NCBI RefSeq assembly: GCF_001735805.1
Contig: NZ_CP017248.1
Coordinates: 7,626,001-7,690,000 of the forward strand
Length of the DNA: 64,000 bases
Reading direction: 5' to 3'
DNA from: Streptomyces fodineus
Lineage (GTDB): Bacteria; Actinomycetota; Actinomycetes; Streptomycetales; Streptomycetaceae
This document shows positions 31,568 to 39,615 of the stretch, piece after piece. Below the pieces are notes generated by a model. It was given only the letters and a program-made list of their open reading frames with translations. It searched no databases and was not told the origin of the DNA. Each line of letters opens with the position of its first letter. Position 1 is the first letter of the stretch. The position numbers were made by a program, and so were the translations under genes.

Positions 31568-32782
31568 TCAGGAGTGCTGCTGCAACTCCCGCCGCGCCAG
31601 CGACCGCTGGTGCACCTCGTCCGGGCCGTCGGCCAGCATCAGGGTGCGGGCGCTCGCGTACAGCTCGGCCAGCGGGAAGTCCTGGCTCACCCCGCCCGCG
31701 CCGTGCAGCTGGATGGCCCGGTCCAGGATGCCGACCACCGCACGCGGGGTGGCGATCTTGATGGCCTGGATCTCCGTGTGGGCGCCCTTGTTGCCGACGG
31801 TGTCCATCAGCCAGGCCGTCTTCAGCACCAGCAGCCGCAGCTGCTCGACGGTGACCCGGGCATCGGCGATCCAGTTCTGGACCACACCCTGCTGGGCCAG
31901 CGCCTTGCCGAACGCCGTACGGGACACGGCCCGCCGGCACATCAGCTCGATCGCCCGCTCGGCCATGCCGATCAGCCGCATGCAGTGGTGGATCCGGCCC
32001 GGGCCGAGCCGGGCCTGGGCGATGGCGAAGCCGCCGCCCTCCTCGCCGATCAGGTTGGTGACCGGCACGCGCGCGTGGTCGAAGATCACCTCGGCGTGCC
32101 CGCCGTGCGAGTGGTCCTCGTAGCCGAAGACCTGCATGGCGCGCTTGACGGTCACGCCCGGCGTGTCGCGCGGGACCAGGACCATCGACTGCTGACGGCG
32201 GATGTCGGCGCCGTCCGGGTCCGTCTTGCCCATCACGATGAAGATCTTGCAGTCCGGGTTCATCGCGCCGGAGATGTACCACTTGCGGCCGGTGATGAGG
32301 TAATCGTCGCCGTCCCGCTCGATGTGGGTGGTGATGTTGGTGGCGTCCGAGGAGGCCACCTCCGGCTCGGTCATCGCGAACGCCGAGCGGATCTCACCCG
32401 CCAGCAGCGGCTCCAGCCACTGCTTCTTCTGCTGCTCGTTGCCGAACTGCGCCAGCACCTCCATGTTCCCGGTGTCGGGCGCGGCGCAGTTCGTCGCGGT
32501 GGGCGCGAGATGCGGTGAGCGGCCGGTGATCTCGGCGAGCGGCGCGTACTGGAGGTTTGTCAGTCCGGCGCCGTTCTCGGCGTCCGGCAGGAACAGATTC
32601 CACAGGCCCTGCCGGCGGGCCTCGGCCTTCAGCTCCCCGACCACCGCCGGGGTGGCCCACGGCGAGGCGAGCCGGGCCCGCTGCTCCTCGGCGACCGCCT
32701 CGGCCGGGTACACGTACTCGTCCATGAAGGCGAGCAGCTTGGCGCGCATCTCCTCGGTGCGGGCGTCGAACGCGAAGTCCAT
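31568..32782 (-). CDS. acyl-CoA dehydrogenase, ACAD10/11-like
   Basis: A 404-residue flavoprotein. Typical segments are LAGEIRSAFAMTEPEVASSD (about 125-145), GRKWYISGAMNPDCK and RQQSMVLVPRDTPGV, and the C-terminal IQLHGAGGVSQDFPLAELYA with LADGPDEVHQ. These are marks of the ACAD10/11 and long-chain subgroup. It follows the aminoglycoside-phosphotransferase-like kinase by 6 bases. In mammalian ACAD10/11 the same two activities are fused, and in Pseudomonas LvaA/LvaC they are split; there the kinase phosphorylates a 4-hydroxyacyl-CoA and the dehydrogenase converts it to an enoyl-CoA (established knowledge, recalled). A similar role is inferred here. Confidence 0.92.
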   Translation of the reverse strand: MDFAFDARTEEMRAKLLAFMDEYVYPAEAVAEEQRARLASPWATPAVVGELKAEARRQGLWNLFLPDAENGAGLTNLQYAPLAEITGRSPHLAPTATNCAAPDTGNMEVLAQFGNEQQKKQWLEPLLAGEIRSAFAMTEPEVASSDATNITTHIERDGDDYLITGRKWYISGAMNPDCKIFIVMGKTDPDGADIRRQQSMVLVPRDTPGVTVKRAMQVFGYEDHSHGGHAEVIFDHARVPVTNLIGEEGGGFAIAQARLGPGRIHHCMRLIGMAERAIELMCRRAVSRTAFGKALAQQGVVQNWIADARVTVEQLRLLVLKTAWLMDTVGNKGAHTEIQAIKIATPRAVVGILDRAIQLHGAGGVSQDFPLAELYASARTLMLADGPDEVHQRSLARRELQQHS

Positions 32783-32788
32783 GAGCGG

Positions 32789-33811
32789 TCAGCCTTCCTG
32801 AAGAGTGGTCAGTCCGTGGTCGATGAAGACGGGCACGAGGTCACCGATCCGGTCGAAGCCCCGCCCGACCGTCTGGCCCAGCGTGTACCGGTAGTGGATG
32901 CCCTCCAGGATCACGGCGAGCTTGAACCAGGCGAACGCCTCGTACCAGGAGACCGCCGACACATCCCGCCCGGAGCGCGCCGCGTACCGCTCGATCAGCT
33001 CCTGCGGGGACGGGTGCCCCGGCGCCTCGGCGGTGGTGGAGACAGGGGAGTCCGCCATGCCCAGCGGCCGGCTGTACATCACCAGCAGGCCCAGGTCGGT
33101 GAGCGGGTCGCCGAGCGTGGACATCTCCCAGTCGAGGATGGCCTTGATCCGGTCGTCGTCCCCGATCAGGACGTTGTCGAGCCGGTAGTCGCCGTGGACG
33201 ACGGTGGGCGCGGGGGAGTGCGGCAGCTCCCGTCCCAGGGCCGCGTGCAGTTCGTCGATGCCGGCCAGGTCGCGGTTGCGGGAGGCGTCCAGCTGCTTGC
33301 CCCAGCGGCGCAGCTGCCGGTCCAGGAAGCCCTCGGGCCGGCCGAAGTCCTCAAGGCCCGCCTCGGCGGGGTCCACCGCGTGCAGCTCGACCAGCGTGTC
33401 CACCAGGGCCAGCACCGCGTCGCGAGTACGTTCGGCACCCAGCGGGGCCAGCTGCTGGGCGGTGCGGTACGGCGTGCCCTCGACGAACTCCATGACGTAG
33501 AACGGCGCCCCGAGCACCTCCTCGTCCTCGCACAGCAGCACCGGGCGCGGGACCGGCACCCGCGTCGGGTGCAGGGCGCTGATCACCCGGTGCTCGCGCT
33601 TCATGTCGTGCGCGGTGGCGAGGACATGGCCGAGCGGGGGTCGTCGTACGACCCACTTCGACGTGCCGTCGGACAGCGCGTAGGTGAGGTTCGACCGGCC
33701 GCCCTCGATCAGCCGGCCGGTCAGCGGGCCGGTGACCAGACCGGGGCGCTCACGGTCGAGCAGGGCGCGCAGCCGGTCCAGGTCGAGTCCGGGCGGGTGG
33801 TCGGCGCTCAT
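32789..33811 (-). CDS. APH-fold kinase of the ACAD10/11 (LvaA-like) type
   Basis: A 340-residue small-molecule kinase. The Brenner-like catalytic loop VVHGDYRLDNVLIG lies at about residues 208-221 and the metal-binding LDWEMSTLGDPLTDLG at about 229-244. The ATP-binding lobe has GGRSNLTYALSDG. It is first in an operon with an ACAD10/11-like dehydrogenase. By analogy with the split LvaA protein and the kinase domain of ACAD10/11, it probably phosphorylates the hydroxyl of a 4-hydroxyacyl-CoA. The operator at 33851 is 40 bases upstream of its start. It is not likely to be an antibiotic-resistance kinase. Confidence 0.88.
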   Translation of the reverse strand: MSADHPPGLDLDRLRALLDRERPGLVTGPLTGRLIEGGRSNLTYALSDGTSKWVVRRPPLGHVLATAHDMKREHRVISALHPTRVPVPRPVLLCEDEEVLGAPFYVMEFVEGTPYRTAQQLAPLGAERTRDAVLALVDTLVELHAVDPAEAGLEDFGRPEGFLDRQLRRWGKQLDASRNRDLAGIDELHAALGRELPHSPAPTVVHGDYRLDNVLIGDDDRIKAILDWEMSTLGDPLTDLGLLVMYSRPLGMADSPVSTTAEAPGHPSPQELIERYAARSGRDVSAVSWYEAFAWFKLAVILEGIHYRYTLGQTVGRGFDRIGDLVPVFIDHGLTTLQEG

Positions 33812-33850
33812 ACATCACTCCTACGAACGGATGAACAGGACGCGACTCAT

Positions 33851-33870
33851 GATGCCGACCGGTCGGTATG
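33851..33870. promoter_or_regulatory. TetR operator in front of kinase/dehydrogenase operon
   Basis: On the minus strand the site reads CATACCGACCGGTCGGCATC. The central 12 bases CCGACCGGTCGG are a perfect palindrome, and the first 13 bases equal those of the site at 27963. This links the two convergent operons to one regulator, probably the TetR protein at 30513. Confidence 0.75.
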
Positions 33871-33923
33871 TCGTCCAGTGCGCGTGCCCGGCAACGGGCC
33901 AAACGTGATCGGAGCCACGATAT

Positions 33924-33963
33924 GCCGACGGCTCCCCGGCGCGCTGCCCGGGGAGCCGTCGGC
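33924..33963. terminator. strong terminator hairpin
   Basis: GCCGACGGCTCCCCGG and CCGGGGAGCCGTCGGC form a perfect 16-base stem with an 8-base loop, just downstream of the His-rich gene (minus strand, stop at 33980) and upstream of the kinase promoter, insulating the two. Confidence 0.85.
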
Positions 33964-33979
33964 CCTGTGCCTCGTGGGA

Positions 33980-34279
33980 TCAGTGGTCGTCCCAGTGGCC
34001 GTCGTGCTCGGCGTGCCGGTGACCGTCGTGCAGGTAGTCGATGTGGTCGCCGTGCCACACCTGGGCGTGCCCGCACTCGTCGTAGTGCACGTGCTTGTGG
34101 TCCTCGTGGACGGTGTGCGCGGCCGGTTCGCACTCGTCCCAGTGGCCCTCGTGCTCGCGGTGCAGATGTCCGTCGTGCGCGTAGTCCAGGTGGTCGCCGT
34201 GCGGCACGGCGTTGTGCCCGCAGCCCGGACCGTGGCTGTGCGTGGCGTGCTCGGTGTGTTCCTGGTGAAGGGTGGTCAT
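33980..34279 (-). CDS. His-rich putative metal-binding protein with internal repeat
   Basis: A 99-residue protein in which about one residue in four is His. Two copies of a ~23-residue unit, HGDHLDYAHDGHLHREHEGHW and HGDHIDYLHDGHRHAEHDGHW, flank a middle part with three Cys (GPGCGH, DECEPAAH, DECGHAQ). The pattern suggests zinc, nickel or copper storage or buffering; this is inference. There is no signal peptide. AAGGTGA supports the ATG at 34279. It is divergent from a quinone oxidoreductase, with an inverted repeat between them at 34338. Confidence 0.82.
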   Translation of the reverse strand: MTTLHQEHTEHATHSHGPGCGHNAVPHGDHLDYAHDGHLHREHEGHWDECEPAAHTVHEDHKHVHYDECGHAQVWHGDHIDYLHDGHRHAEHDGHWDDH

Positions 34280-34337
34280 GAGGGTCACCTTCGGTGGGGG
34301 TACGGGATTCTCGGCGACGGACAGGCTACGCGGCAAA

Positions 34338-34361
34338 GCGGTATATATCGGTGCATACCGC
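34338..34361. promoter_or_regulatory. inverted repeat between His-rich gene and quinone oxidoreductase
   Basis: GCGGTAT and ATACCGC (7-base arms, 10-base spacer) surround an AT-rich centre. The site lies between the divergent starts at 34279 and 34398 and may overlap both promoters. The binding protein is unknown; HxlR/MarR-type regulators often use such spaced sites. Confidence 0.5.
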
Positions 34362-34397
34362 TAGCGTGGCGTTCGAGTACCCCGGAGGGTCGAGGGC

Positions 34398-35342
34398 ATG
34401 AAGGGCATCAGCTACCGCCGCTACGGCGGACCCGAGGTGCTGGAGTACGGCGAGGTGCGCGACCCGAAGGTCGGCCCCGACCAGGTGCTGGTCAAGGTCC
34501 GGGCGGCGGCCGTCAATCCGGTCGACTGGAAGTGCCGCGAGGGCCGGCTGGACGCGGTCCTCGACGCCGTCTTCCCGGTGGTCCCGGGCTGGGACGTCAG
34601 CGGGGTGGTCGTCCGGCCCGGCGTCTCGGTCACGGAGTTCGCCCCCGGGGACGAGGTCATCGGCTACTGCCGCGAGGACTTCCTCTCCCGCGGCACCTTC
34701 GCCGAGTACGTCGCCGCACCCGTGCGCACCCTGGCCCGCAAGCCGCGCAACCTCTCCTTCGAGCAGGCCGCAGGCCTCCCGCTCGCCGGGCTCACCGCCT
34801 ACCAGGTGCTTGTCAAGGCGCTGAATCTCAAGCGCGGCGAGACCGTGCTGGTGCACGCGGCGGCCGGCGGGGTCGGCTCCCTCGCCGTGCAGATCGCCGC
34901 ACACCTCGGCGCCCGGGTCATCGGCACGGCGAGCGAACGCAACCACGCCCATGTGCGGGGCCTCGGCGGCGAGCCGGTGACCTACGGCGAGGGCCTGGGC
35001 GAACGGGTGCGCCGGCTCGCCCCCGAGGGCGTCGACGCGGTCTTCGACACCGTCGGCGGCGACACCCTGCGGACCTCGGTCGGCCTGCTCGCCCCCAAGG
35101 GCCGGCTGGCGTCGATCGCCGACCCGGAGGTGCTGGGCCACGGCGGCCGCTACTGCTTCGTCCGCCCGGACGCCGAGGACCTCACGCGGCTGACGGAACT
35201 CGTGGAACAGGGCGCCGTGTCCGTGCCCGTCCAGGAGACCTTCCCGCTGGAGCGCACGGCGGACGCGCACCGGCTGAGCCAGGAGGGCCGCACCCGCGGC
35301 AAGATCGTGGTCACCGTGGACCCGGGCGGCGAGGGGAGTTAG
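34398..35342 (+). CDS. NADPH:quinone oxidoreductase-like MDR protein
   Basis: A 314-residue zinc-free medium-chain dehydrogenase. The N-terminal domain includes VRAAAVNPVDWKCREG, and the cofactor loop is HAAAGGVGSLAVQIA (residues 152-166). No Cys/His zinc sites are seen. Such enzymes reduce quinones or enones with NADPH. It is divergent from the His-rich protein and converges with the DUF202 pair, overlapping by four bases at 35339-35342. Confidence 0.9.
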   Translation: MKGISYRRYGGPEVLEYGEVRDPKVGPDQVLVKVRAAAVNPVDWKCREGRLDAVLDAVFPVVPGWDVSGVVVRPGVSVTEFAPGDEVIGYCREDFLSRGTFAEYVAAPVRTLARKPRNLSFEQAAGLPLAGLTAYQVLVKALNLKRGETVLVHAAAGGVGSLAVQIAAHLGARVIGTASERNHAHVRGLGGEPVTYGEGLGERVRRLAPEGVDAVFDTVGGDTLRTSVGLLAPKGRLASIADPEVLGHGGRYCFVRPDAEDLTRLTELVEQGAVSVPVQETFPLERTADAHRLSQEGRTRGKIVVTVDPGGEGS

Positions 35343-35653
35343 ACGACCAGCACGGCCGCGCACACCGCCAGCGCCACCGCGCACAGCACCGCGGCGGTCG
35401 CGTGCCGGGGAGCGAGCGCCGGCGGGCGGGTGCGGGTCGCAAGGGCCCGGATCCGGCGGTGGGCCACCCCCAGAAAGCCCAGGAAGAGCCCACAGCACAG
35501 GGCACAGACGGTGACCGCGGTGACCGAGGCGCCACCGTGCAGGGCGGTCTTGACCGCGAGTACGGCGGCCACGGCGGCCGAGAGGGTCGTACGACGCCAC
35601 GCCAGCCGGGTGCGCTCCGGTTGCAGCCCCGGGTCGCGCCGGGCCGTGCTCAC
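35339..35653 (-). CDS. DUF202-domain membrane protein (second of pair)
   Basis: A 104-residue protein with a PGLQPERTRLAWRRTTLS motif (residues 7-24), diagnostic for DUF202, and three membrane helices. Function unknown. The GTG at 35653 overlaps the stop of the preceding DUF202 gene (GTGA), so translation is coupled; an in-frame ATG at 35662 is less likely. An analogous pair in other bacteria is YidG/YidH. Confidence 0.85.
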   Translation of the reverse strand: MSTARRDPGLQPERTRLAWRRTTLSAAVAAVLAVKTALHGGASVTAVTVCALCCGLFLGFLGVAHRRIRALATRTRPPALAPRHATAAVLCAVALAVCAAVLVV

Positions 35654-36042
35654 CCCGCCCATCCGGCGAGCACCACCACGACCATCACCAGGGCCACCAC
35701 CGCGACGACGAGGCTCAGCACCGCCGGGAACCGGGACGCGGGCAGGTCCTCGCCGCGCCGGATCGCCCGCTCGCAGCGCACCCAGTGGTTCACCGCGCGC
35801 AGGGAGCACAGCACACCGGCGCCGAGCAGCGCGAGCGCGAGACCGACCCGCCACGCCCAGCGCAGGTGAGGCAGGAACTGGTCCACCGCGAATCCGCCGC
35901 CGATCAGCGCGAGCGCCGTGCGCAGCCAGGCGAGGAAGGTGCGCTCGTTGGCCAGCGAGAACCGGTAGTCGGGCGTGCCGCCCTCGTCCCGCACCTGCTC
36001 CGGCGCGAACCACAGCCGGATGTTCGTCACGAATTCGCTCAC
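35650..36042 (-). CDS. DUF202-domain membrane protein, YidH-like
   Basis: A 130-residue protein: charged N terminus, the motif DYRFSLANERTFLAWLRTALAL (residues 25-46, DUF202/YidH), then three membrane helices. Function unknown. It is translationally coupled to the next DUF202 gene. Confidence 0.88.
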   Translation of the reverse strand: MSEFVTNIRLWFAPEQVRDEGGTPDYRFSLANERTFLAWLRTALALIGGGFAVDQFLPHLRWAWRVGLALALLGAGVLCSLRAVNHWVRCERAIRRGEDLPASRFPAVLSLVVAVVALVMVVVVLAGWAG

Positions 36043-36063
36043 GCCGCCGACCCTACCGGCGCC

Positions 36064-36579
36064 TCACCCACCGCTCCGGAACACCTTCAGCCTCTCGTAC
36101 GCCGCCAGCCCGTCCGGCACCCACTCCCACTCGCCGAGCCGCCGCTCGACCTCCTCCTCGGGCAGGAAGGCGTGCCACTGGACCTCCTCCGCCTGGGGCC
36201 GTACGGGCAGCTCGCAGCGCACCTCGTACACCGCCGACCACCAGCTGTTCCCGGCCCCGTCGTCGTACAGGAACTTGAAGAGGTACGTCGGCTGGGGGAG
36301 CCCCGTCACCCCCAGTTCCTCCTCGGCCTCGCGCAGGGCCGCCTCGGCGTAGGACTCGCCCGCCCCGACGACCCCGCCGACGAACATGTCGTACAGGGCC
36401 GGGAAGACCAGTTTGGTGGCCGTGCGCCGGTGCACGAAGAGCCGGCCGGCCGCGTCCCGGGCCTGGATGAACACGCAGCGGTGGCGCAGTCCCCGGGCGT
36501 ACGCCTCGCCGCGCGGGTACTGGGCGATCACCCGGTCGTTCTCGTCGACGATGTCGAGGATCTCGTCAGCAGGGTTCAT
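36064..36579 (-). CDS. Nudix hydrolase
   Basis: A 171-residue hydrolase. The Nudix box GVVGAGESYAEAALREAEEE then LG at about residues 69-90 fits GX5EX7REUXEEXGU. The N terminus (ILDIVDENDRVIAQ) and CVFIQARDAAGRLFVHRR resemble the YfcD and Idi-like branch. It cleaves a nucleoside diphosphate-linked substrate of unknown identity. The ATG at 36579 gives the family N terminus. It lies 21 bases before the DUF202 pair region on the same strand. Confidence 0.9.
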   Translation of the reverse strand: MNPADEILDIVDENDRVIAQYPRGEAYARGLRHRCVFIQARDAAGRLFVHRRTATKLVFPALYDMFVGGVVGAGESYAEAALREAEEELGVTGLPQPTYLFKFLYDDGAGNSWWSAVYEVRCELPVRPQAEEVQWHAFLPEEEVERRLGEWEWVPDGLAAYERLKVFRSGG

Positions 36580-36601
36580 GCCCTCATCCAAGCAGGCGGT
36601 G

Positions 36602-37516
36602 TCAGCGCCGCTGCAGGTCCCGGGCCGAGGGCTCCGTCTCCGCCGTGCCGCATGGCATCGCCGGGTGCAGCCCGAGCAGCACGATGCCCGCGACGACCGC
36701 CGCGAGCCCGGCCGCCTCCCAGGCCAGCGCCCCGGTGTCGGTGCGCAGCCGGTCACCGAGGAAGCCGACCCCGCACAGGATCCCGGCGAGCGGCTCGGCG
36801 GCCGTCAGCGCGGGCAACGACATGCGCAGCGGGGCCGTCTCGAAGGCGCTCTGCACCAGGAGCAGCCCGGTGGCCCCGCACACCAGCACGCCGTACGGCT
36901 GCCAGCCGGTGAACAGCTCGGTGAAGCCGCCCTCGGAGAAGCGGGTGCCGCTCACCCGGGTCAGCGCGTCCTGCACGCCGTAGAGCAGCCCGGCGGCGGT
37001 GGCCAGCAGCACCGGTCCCCAGCTCAGCCGGGAGCGCTTGCCGTACGTCGTGAGTACCAGGGCCGCGCCCACCATGGCGCCGATGATCAGCCAGTGCCGC
37101 AGCGGATCGGAGATGGCGCTGCCGGCCCGTGGCTCACCCGCCATGATGAACGCGCTCACCCCGCCCGCGAGCAGCAGCAGCCCCGCCCAGCCCTGGCGGC
37201 CCAGGGACTGCTTGGTCTGATGCCGGGAGAGGGCCAGCGCGAACAGCAGGTTGGTCGCGAGCAGCGGTTCGACCAGGGAGATCTCGCCCTCGCCGAGGGC
37301 GATCGCGCCGAGCACCATACCGGCGATCATCAGCCCGAGCCCGCCCAGCCAGCGCGGCACCCGCACCAGGTCGAGCAGCAGCCGGAAGGACAGGAAGTCG
37401 CTGAGCGGTGCCTTCTGCGCGGCGTCCTGCTGGAGCACGAACCCGAAGCCCAGGCAGCAGGCAGCGCTCACGGCGAGAAGGAGAACCAGAACGGACACGC
37501 TGCGTACCTCGATCAT
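36602..37516 (-). CDS. DMT-family membrane transporter
   Basis: A 304-residue protein with about nine or ten helices. The pattern of LGAIALGEGEISLVEPLLAT and AAEPLAGILCGVGFLGDRL matches the drug/metabolite transporter superfamily (DMT, EamA/DUF-type). The substrate is unknown. The start at 37516 puts a hydrophobic helix directly at the N terminus. It precedes the Nudix gene by 22 bases and may share its transcript. Confidence 0.85.
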   Translation of the reverse strand: MIEVRSVSVLVLLLAVSAACCLGFGFVLQQDAAQKAPLSDFLSFRLLLDLVRVPRWLGGLGLMIAGMVLGAIALGEGEISLVEPLLATNLLFALALSRHQTKQSLGRQGWAGLLLLAGGVSAFIMAGEPRAGSAISDPLRHWLIIGAMVGAALVLTTYGKRSRLSWGPVLLATAAGLLYGVQDALTRVSGTRFSEGGFTELFTGWQPYGVLVCGATGLLLVQSAFETAPLRMSLPALTAAEPLAGILCGVGFLGDRLRTDTGALAWEAAGLAAVVAGIVLLGLHPAMPCGTAETEPSARDLQRR

Positions 37517-37815
37517 CCGGCCGGACCACGGGTGCGTAGTGGCCGACTGTAGCGTCCCCGGTACGGCAAAGACCCGGAAGAACGCGGAACAGGGCGGTTG
37601 ATTCGCCATGGTCCGTGGCCCGGCCGCCCGGCGCCATGGCGTACGCCACAGAAATCCACCCACGCCGGGAACCACCTGCGGGGAGTTCCCCAAGTTCCCT
37701 GTGAACAACGGTGGTTGAACGCAACAACAGCCCTGTTCGGCTTGACGCAAACCTTGGCTGGGGGTTTGCTGTGCGTGATCGGTCGATGGCAGCCCGAGAA
37801 ACAGGAAGTCCTGCG

Positions 37816-38802
37816 GTGCCTCCACTCCCACCCCTGCTCGGCGCGCACCGGGCCCCCACGGAATCGTCCGGCGACACCGCCCCGGACGACTCCGGCGCCT
37901 TCGACGACGCCCTCGACGACGCCGAACTGCGCACCGCCCGTGCCGCGTTGGCCCAGGGCCGGCGCCAAGCCGCCCGCTCCCTGCTGCTGCACACCGGCGA
38001 CGACTGGGACCGCCGCGGCCACCGCCTCACCGTGCTCGCCCGGGAACCGTACGCCGCGGCCTGGGCCCGCGACTGGCTGCACGCCGAACCGGACTCCGTC
38101 GACGCCGCCGTGCTCTACGCGCTCGCCCAGGTCCAGCGCGCCCTGCGCGGCAAGGAGGACCCCGACCAGGCCCGCGAGGCCTGCGCCGGCGCCGCCGAGC
38201 ACGCCCCCGCCGACCCCACCCCCTGGCTCGGCCTGCTCTTACTGGCCCGCACGCTCGGCCCCGAGCGGGAGGTACTGGGTGCCTTCGCCGAGCTGCGCCG
38301 CCGCCACCCCGAGCACCACCACGCCCACCATCTGCTCCTCGCCCGCCTCGCCGAACGGCCCGCCGGCGGCCGGGCCGCCGAGCACCACGAGGCGTACGAC
38401 CTCGCCGAGCTGGCCGCCGCCGAGGCCCCGGCCGACTCCCCCCTTGCAGTCCTGCCGGTCGTCGCCTACGCCGAGCGCTACCGGGTCCTCGCCGCCACCG
38501 GACTGGCCCCGGCCGACCCCGCCGCCTCCGGGCACTGGTCCGGGCCCAGGGCCCGCCGGATCCTGCGTGCCTGCTTCGACTGGTGGCTGGAGTGGGAGCA
38601 CGACGAACACCCCCGCCGCCACATCGACCTCAACCACCTCGCCTTCGCCCTGTCCTGCGCCGGCCGCCCGGCCGAGGCGGCGGCCCTGTTCCAGCGCATC
38701 GGCCGGCACGCCACCGCGGCCCCCTGGTCCTACGTCCACGGCGACCCCCGCGCGGCCTTCCGGGCGGCCCGCACCCGCGCGCTGAACGGCACGGCCCGCT
38801 GA
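37816..38802 (+). CDS. Ala-rich TPR-like protein, unknown function
   Basis: A 328-residue soluble protein rich in Ala, Arg and His. Helical repeats (DAAVLYALAQVQRALRGK, LGAFAELRRRHPEHHHAH and LSCAGRPAEAAALFQRIG) resemble tetratricopeptide repeats, spread over residues 80-320. The GTG at 37816 is preferred because AGGAAG lies 7-8 bases before it; in-frame ATGs at 37711 and 37786 are possible. TTGACG at 37742-37747 could be a -35 element. The family appears limited to actinomycetes in my memory. Confidence 0.75.
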   Translation: MPPLPPLLGAHRAPTESSGDTAPDDSGAFDDALDDAELRTARAALAQGRRQAARSLLLHTGDDWDRRGHRLTVLAREPYAAAWARDWLHAEPDSVDAAVLYALAQVQRALRGKEDPDQAREACAGAAEHAPADPTPWLGLLLLARTLGPEREVLGAFAELRRRHPEHHHAHHLLLARLAERPAGGRAAEHHEAYDLAELAAAEAPADSPLAVLPVVAYAERYRVLAATGLAPADPAASGHWSGPRARRILRACFDWWLEWEHDEHPRRHIDLNHLAFALSCAGRPAEAAALFQRIGRHATAAPWSYVHGDPRAAFRAARTRALNGTAR

Positions 38803-38886
38803 GACGTACGTAGGAAGTGATTACAGAACCCTGACCAGTGACCGGATCCCCTGGCCCCCCGGGGCCCCGAGTGCTCGAATGAACGC

Positions 38887-39615
38887 GTGAACTCTGAACA
38901 ATCCGAGGAACAGGACGGCCGGCCCGTCGGCCGCCGTGTCTTCCTCGGCACCCTCGGCCTGGGCGCGCTCGGCGTGGTCGCCGCGCCCACGCTGCAACGC
39001 GGCCTGGAGGGCTTCCTCGGCGCCGTCGCCGGCAAGGACCCGACGGGCCTGACCGGCCTGCTGCCGAACGGCGGCGGCTTCCGCTACTACTCCGTCGCCG
39101 CGTCGGTGCCGCGGCTGAAGGCCACGGACTACCACCTGAAGATCGGCGGCCTGGTCGACCGCCCGCACACCTACACCCTGGCCGATCTGCGCGCCCTGCC
39201 GCAGACCCGGCTGGTCAAGGACGTCCAGTGCGTCACTGGCTGGCGGGTCCCCGGCACCCCCTTCGAAGGCGTCCGCCTCTCCCACCTCCTCGACGCGGCC
39301 GGAGTCCGCTCCACCGCGAAGGCGATCCGCTTCACCTGCTTCGACGGCACCTACAGTGAGAGTCTCACCCTCGACCAGGCCCGCCGCCCGGACGTCCTGG
39401 TCGCCCTGCGCATGCAGGACAAGGACATCTCCCACGACCACGGCGGCCCGGTCCGCCTCTACGTCGCCCCCATGTACTTCTACAAGTCGGCCAAGTGGCT
39501 CTCCGGGATCACGGTCACCGACCGGGTCGAGCCCGGCTACTGGGAGAACCTCGGCTACGACGTCGACGCCTGGGTCGGCCGCTCGAACGGACGGACCGAT
39601 GAGCCTACGAGCTGA
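38887..39615 (+). CDS. sulfite-oxidase-fold molybdoenzyme (MsrP/YedY-like)
   Basis: A 242-residue periplasm-side molybdenum-cofactor enzyme. A twin-Arg signal GRRVFLGTLGLGALG lies at residues 15-29. The catalytic domain has the Mo-ligand Cys in DVQCVTGW (Cys117 region), CFDGTYSESLTL, GGPVRLYVAPMYFYKS and AKWLSGITVTD. In E. coli MsrP repairs oxidised methionine in exported proteins, with MsrQ as electron donor. Here the partner is a cytochrome b gene that overlaps the end by 17 bases. The start is GTG. The exact substrate is uncertain. Confidence 0.9.
   Translation: MNSEQSEEQDGRPVGRRVFLGTLGLGALGVVAAPTLQRGLEGFLGAVAGKDPTGLTGLLPNGGGFRYYSVAASVPRLKATDYHLKIGGLVDRPHTYTLADLRALPQTRLVKDVQCVTGWRVPGTPFEGVRLSHLLDAAGVRSTAKAIRFTCFDGTYSESLTLDQARRPDVLVALRMQDKDISHDHGGPVRLYVAPMYFYKSAKWLSGITVTDRVEPGYWENLGYDVDAWVGRSNGRTDEPTS

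Noticed and set aside
32789..33811. Aminoglycoside phosphotransferase as an antibiotic-resistance gene
   Set aside because: The operon with an ACAD10/11-like dehydrogenase and the sequence subgroup point to acyl metabolism.
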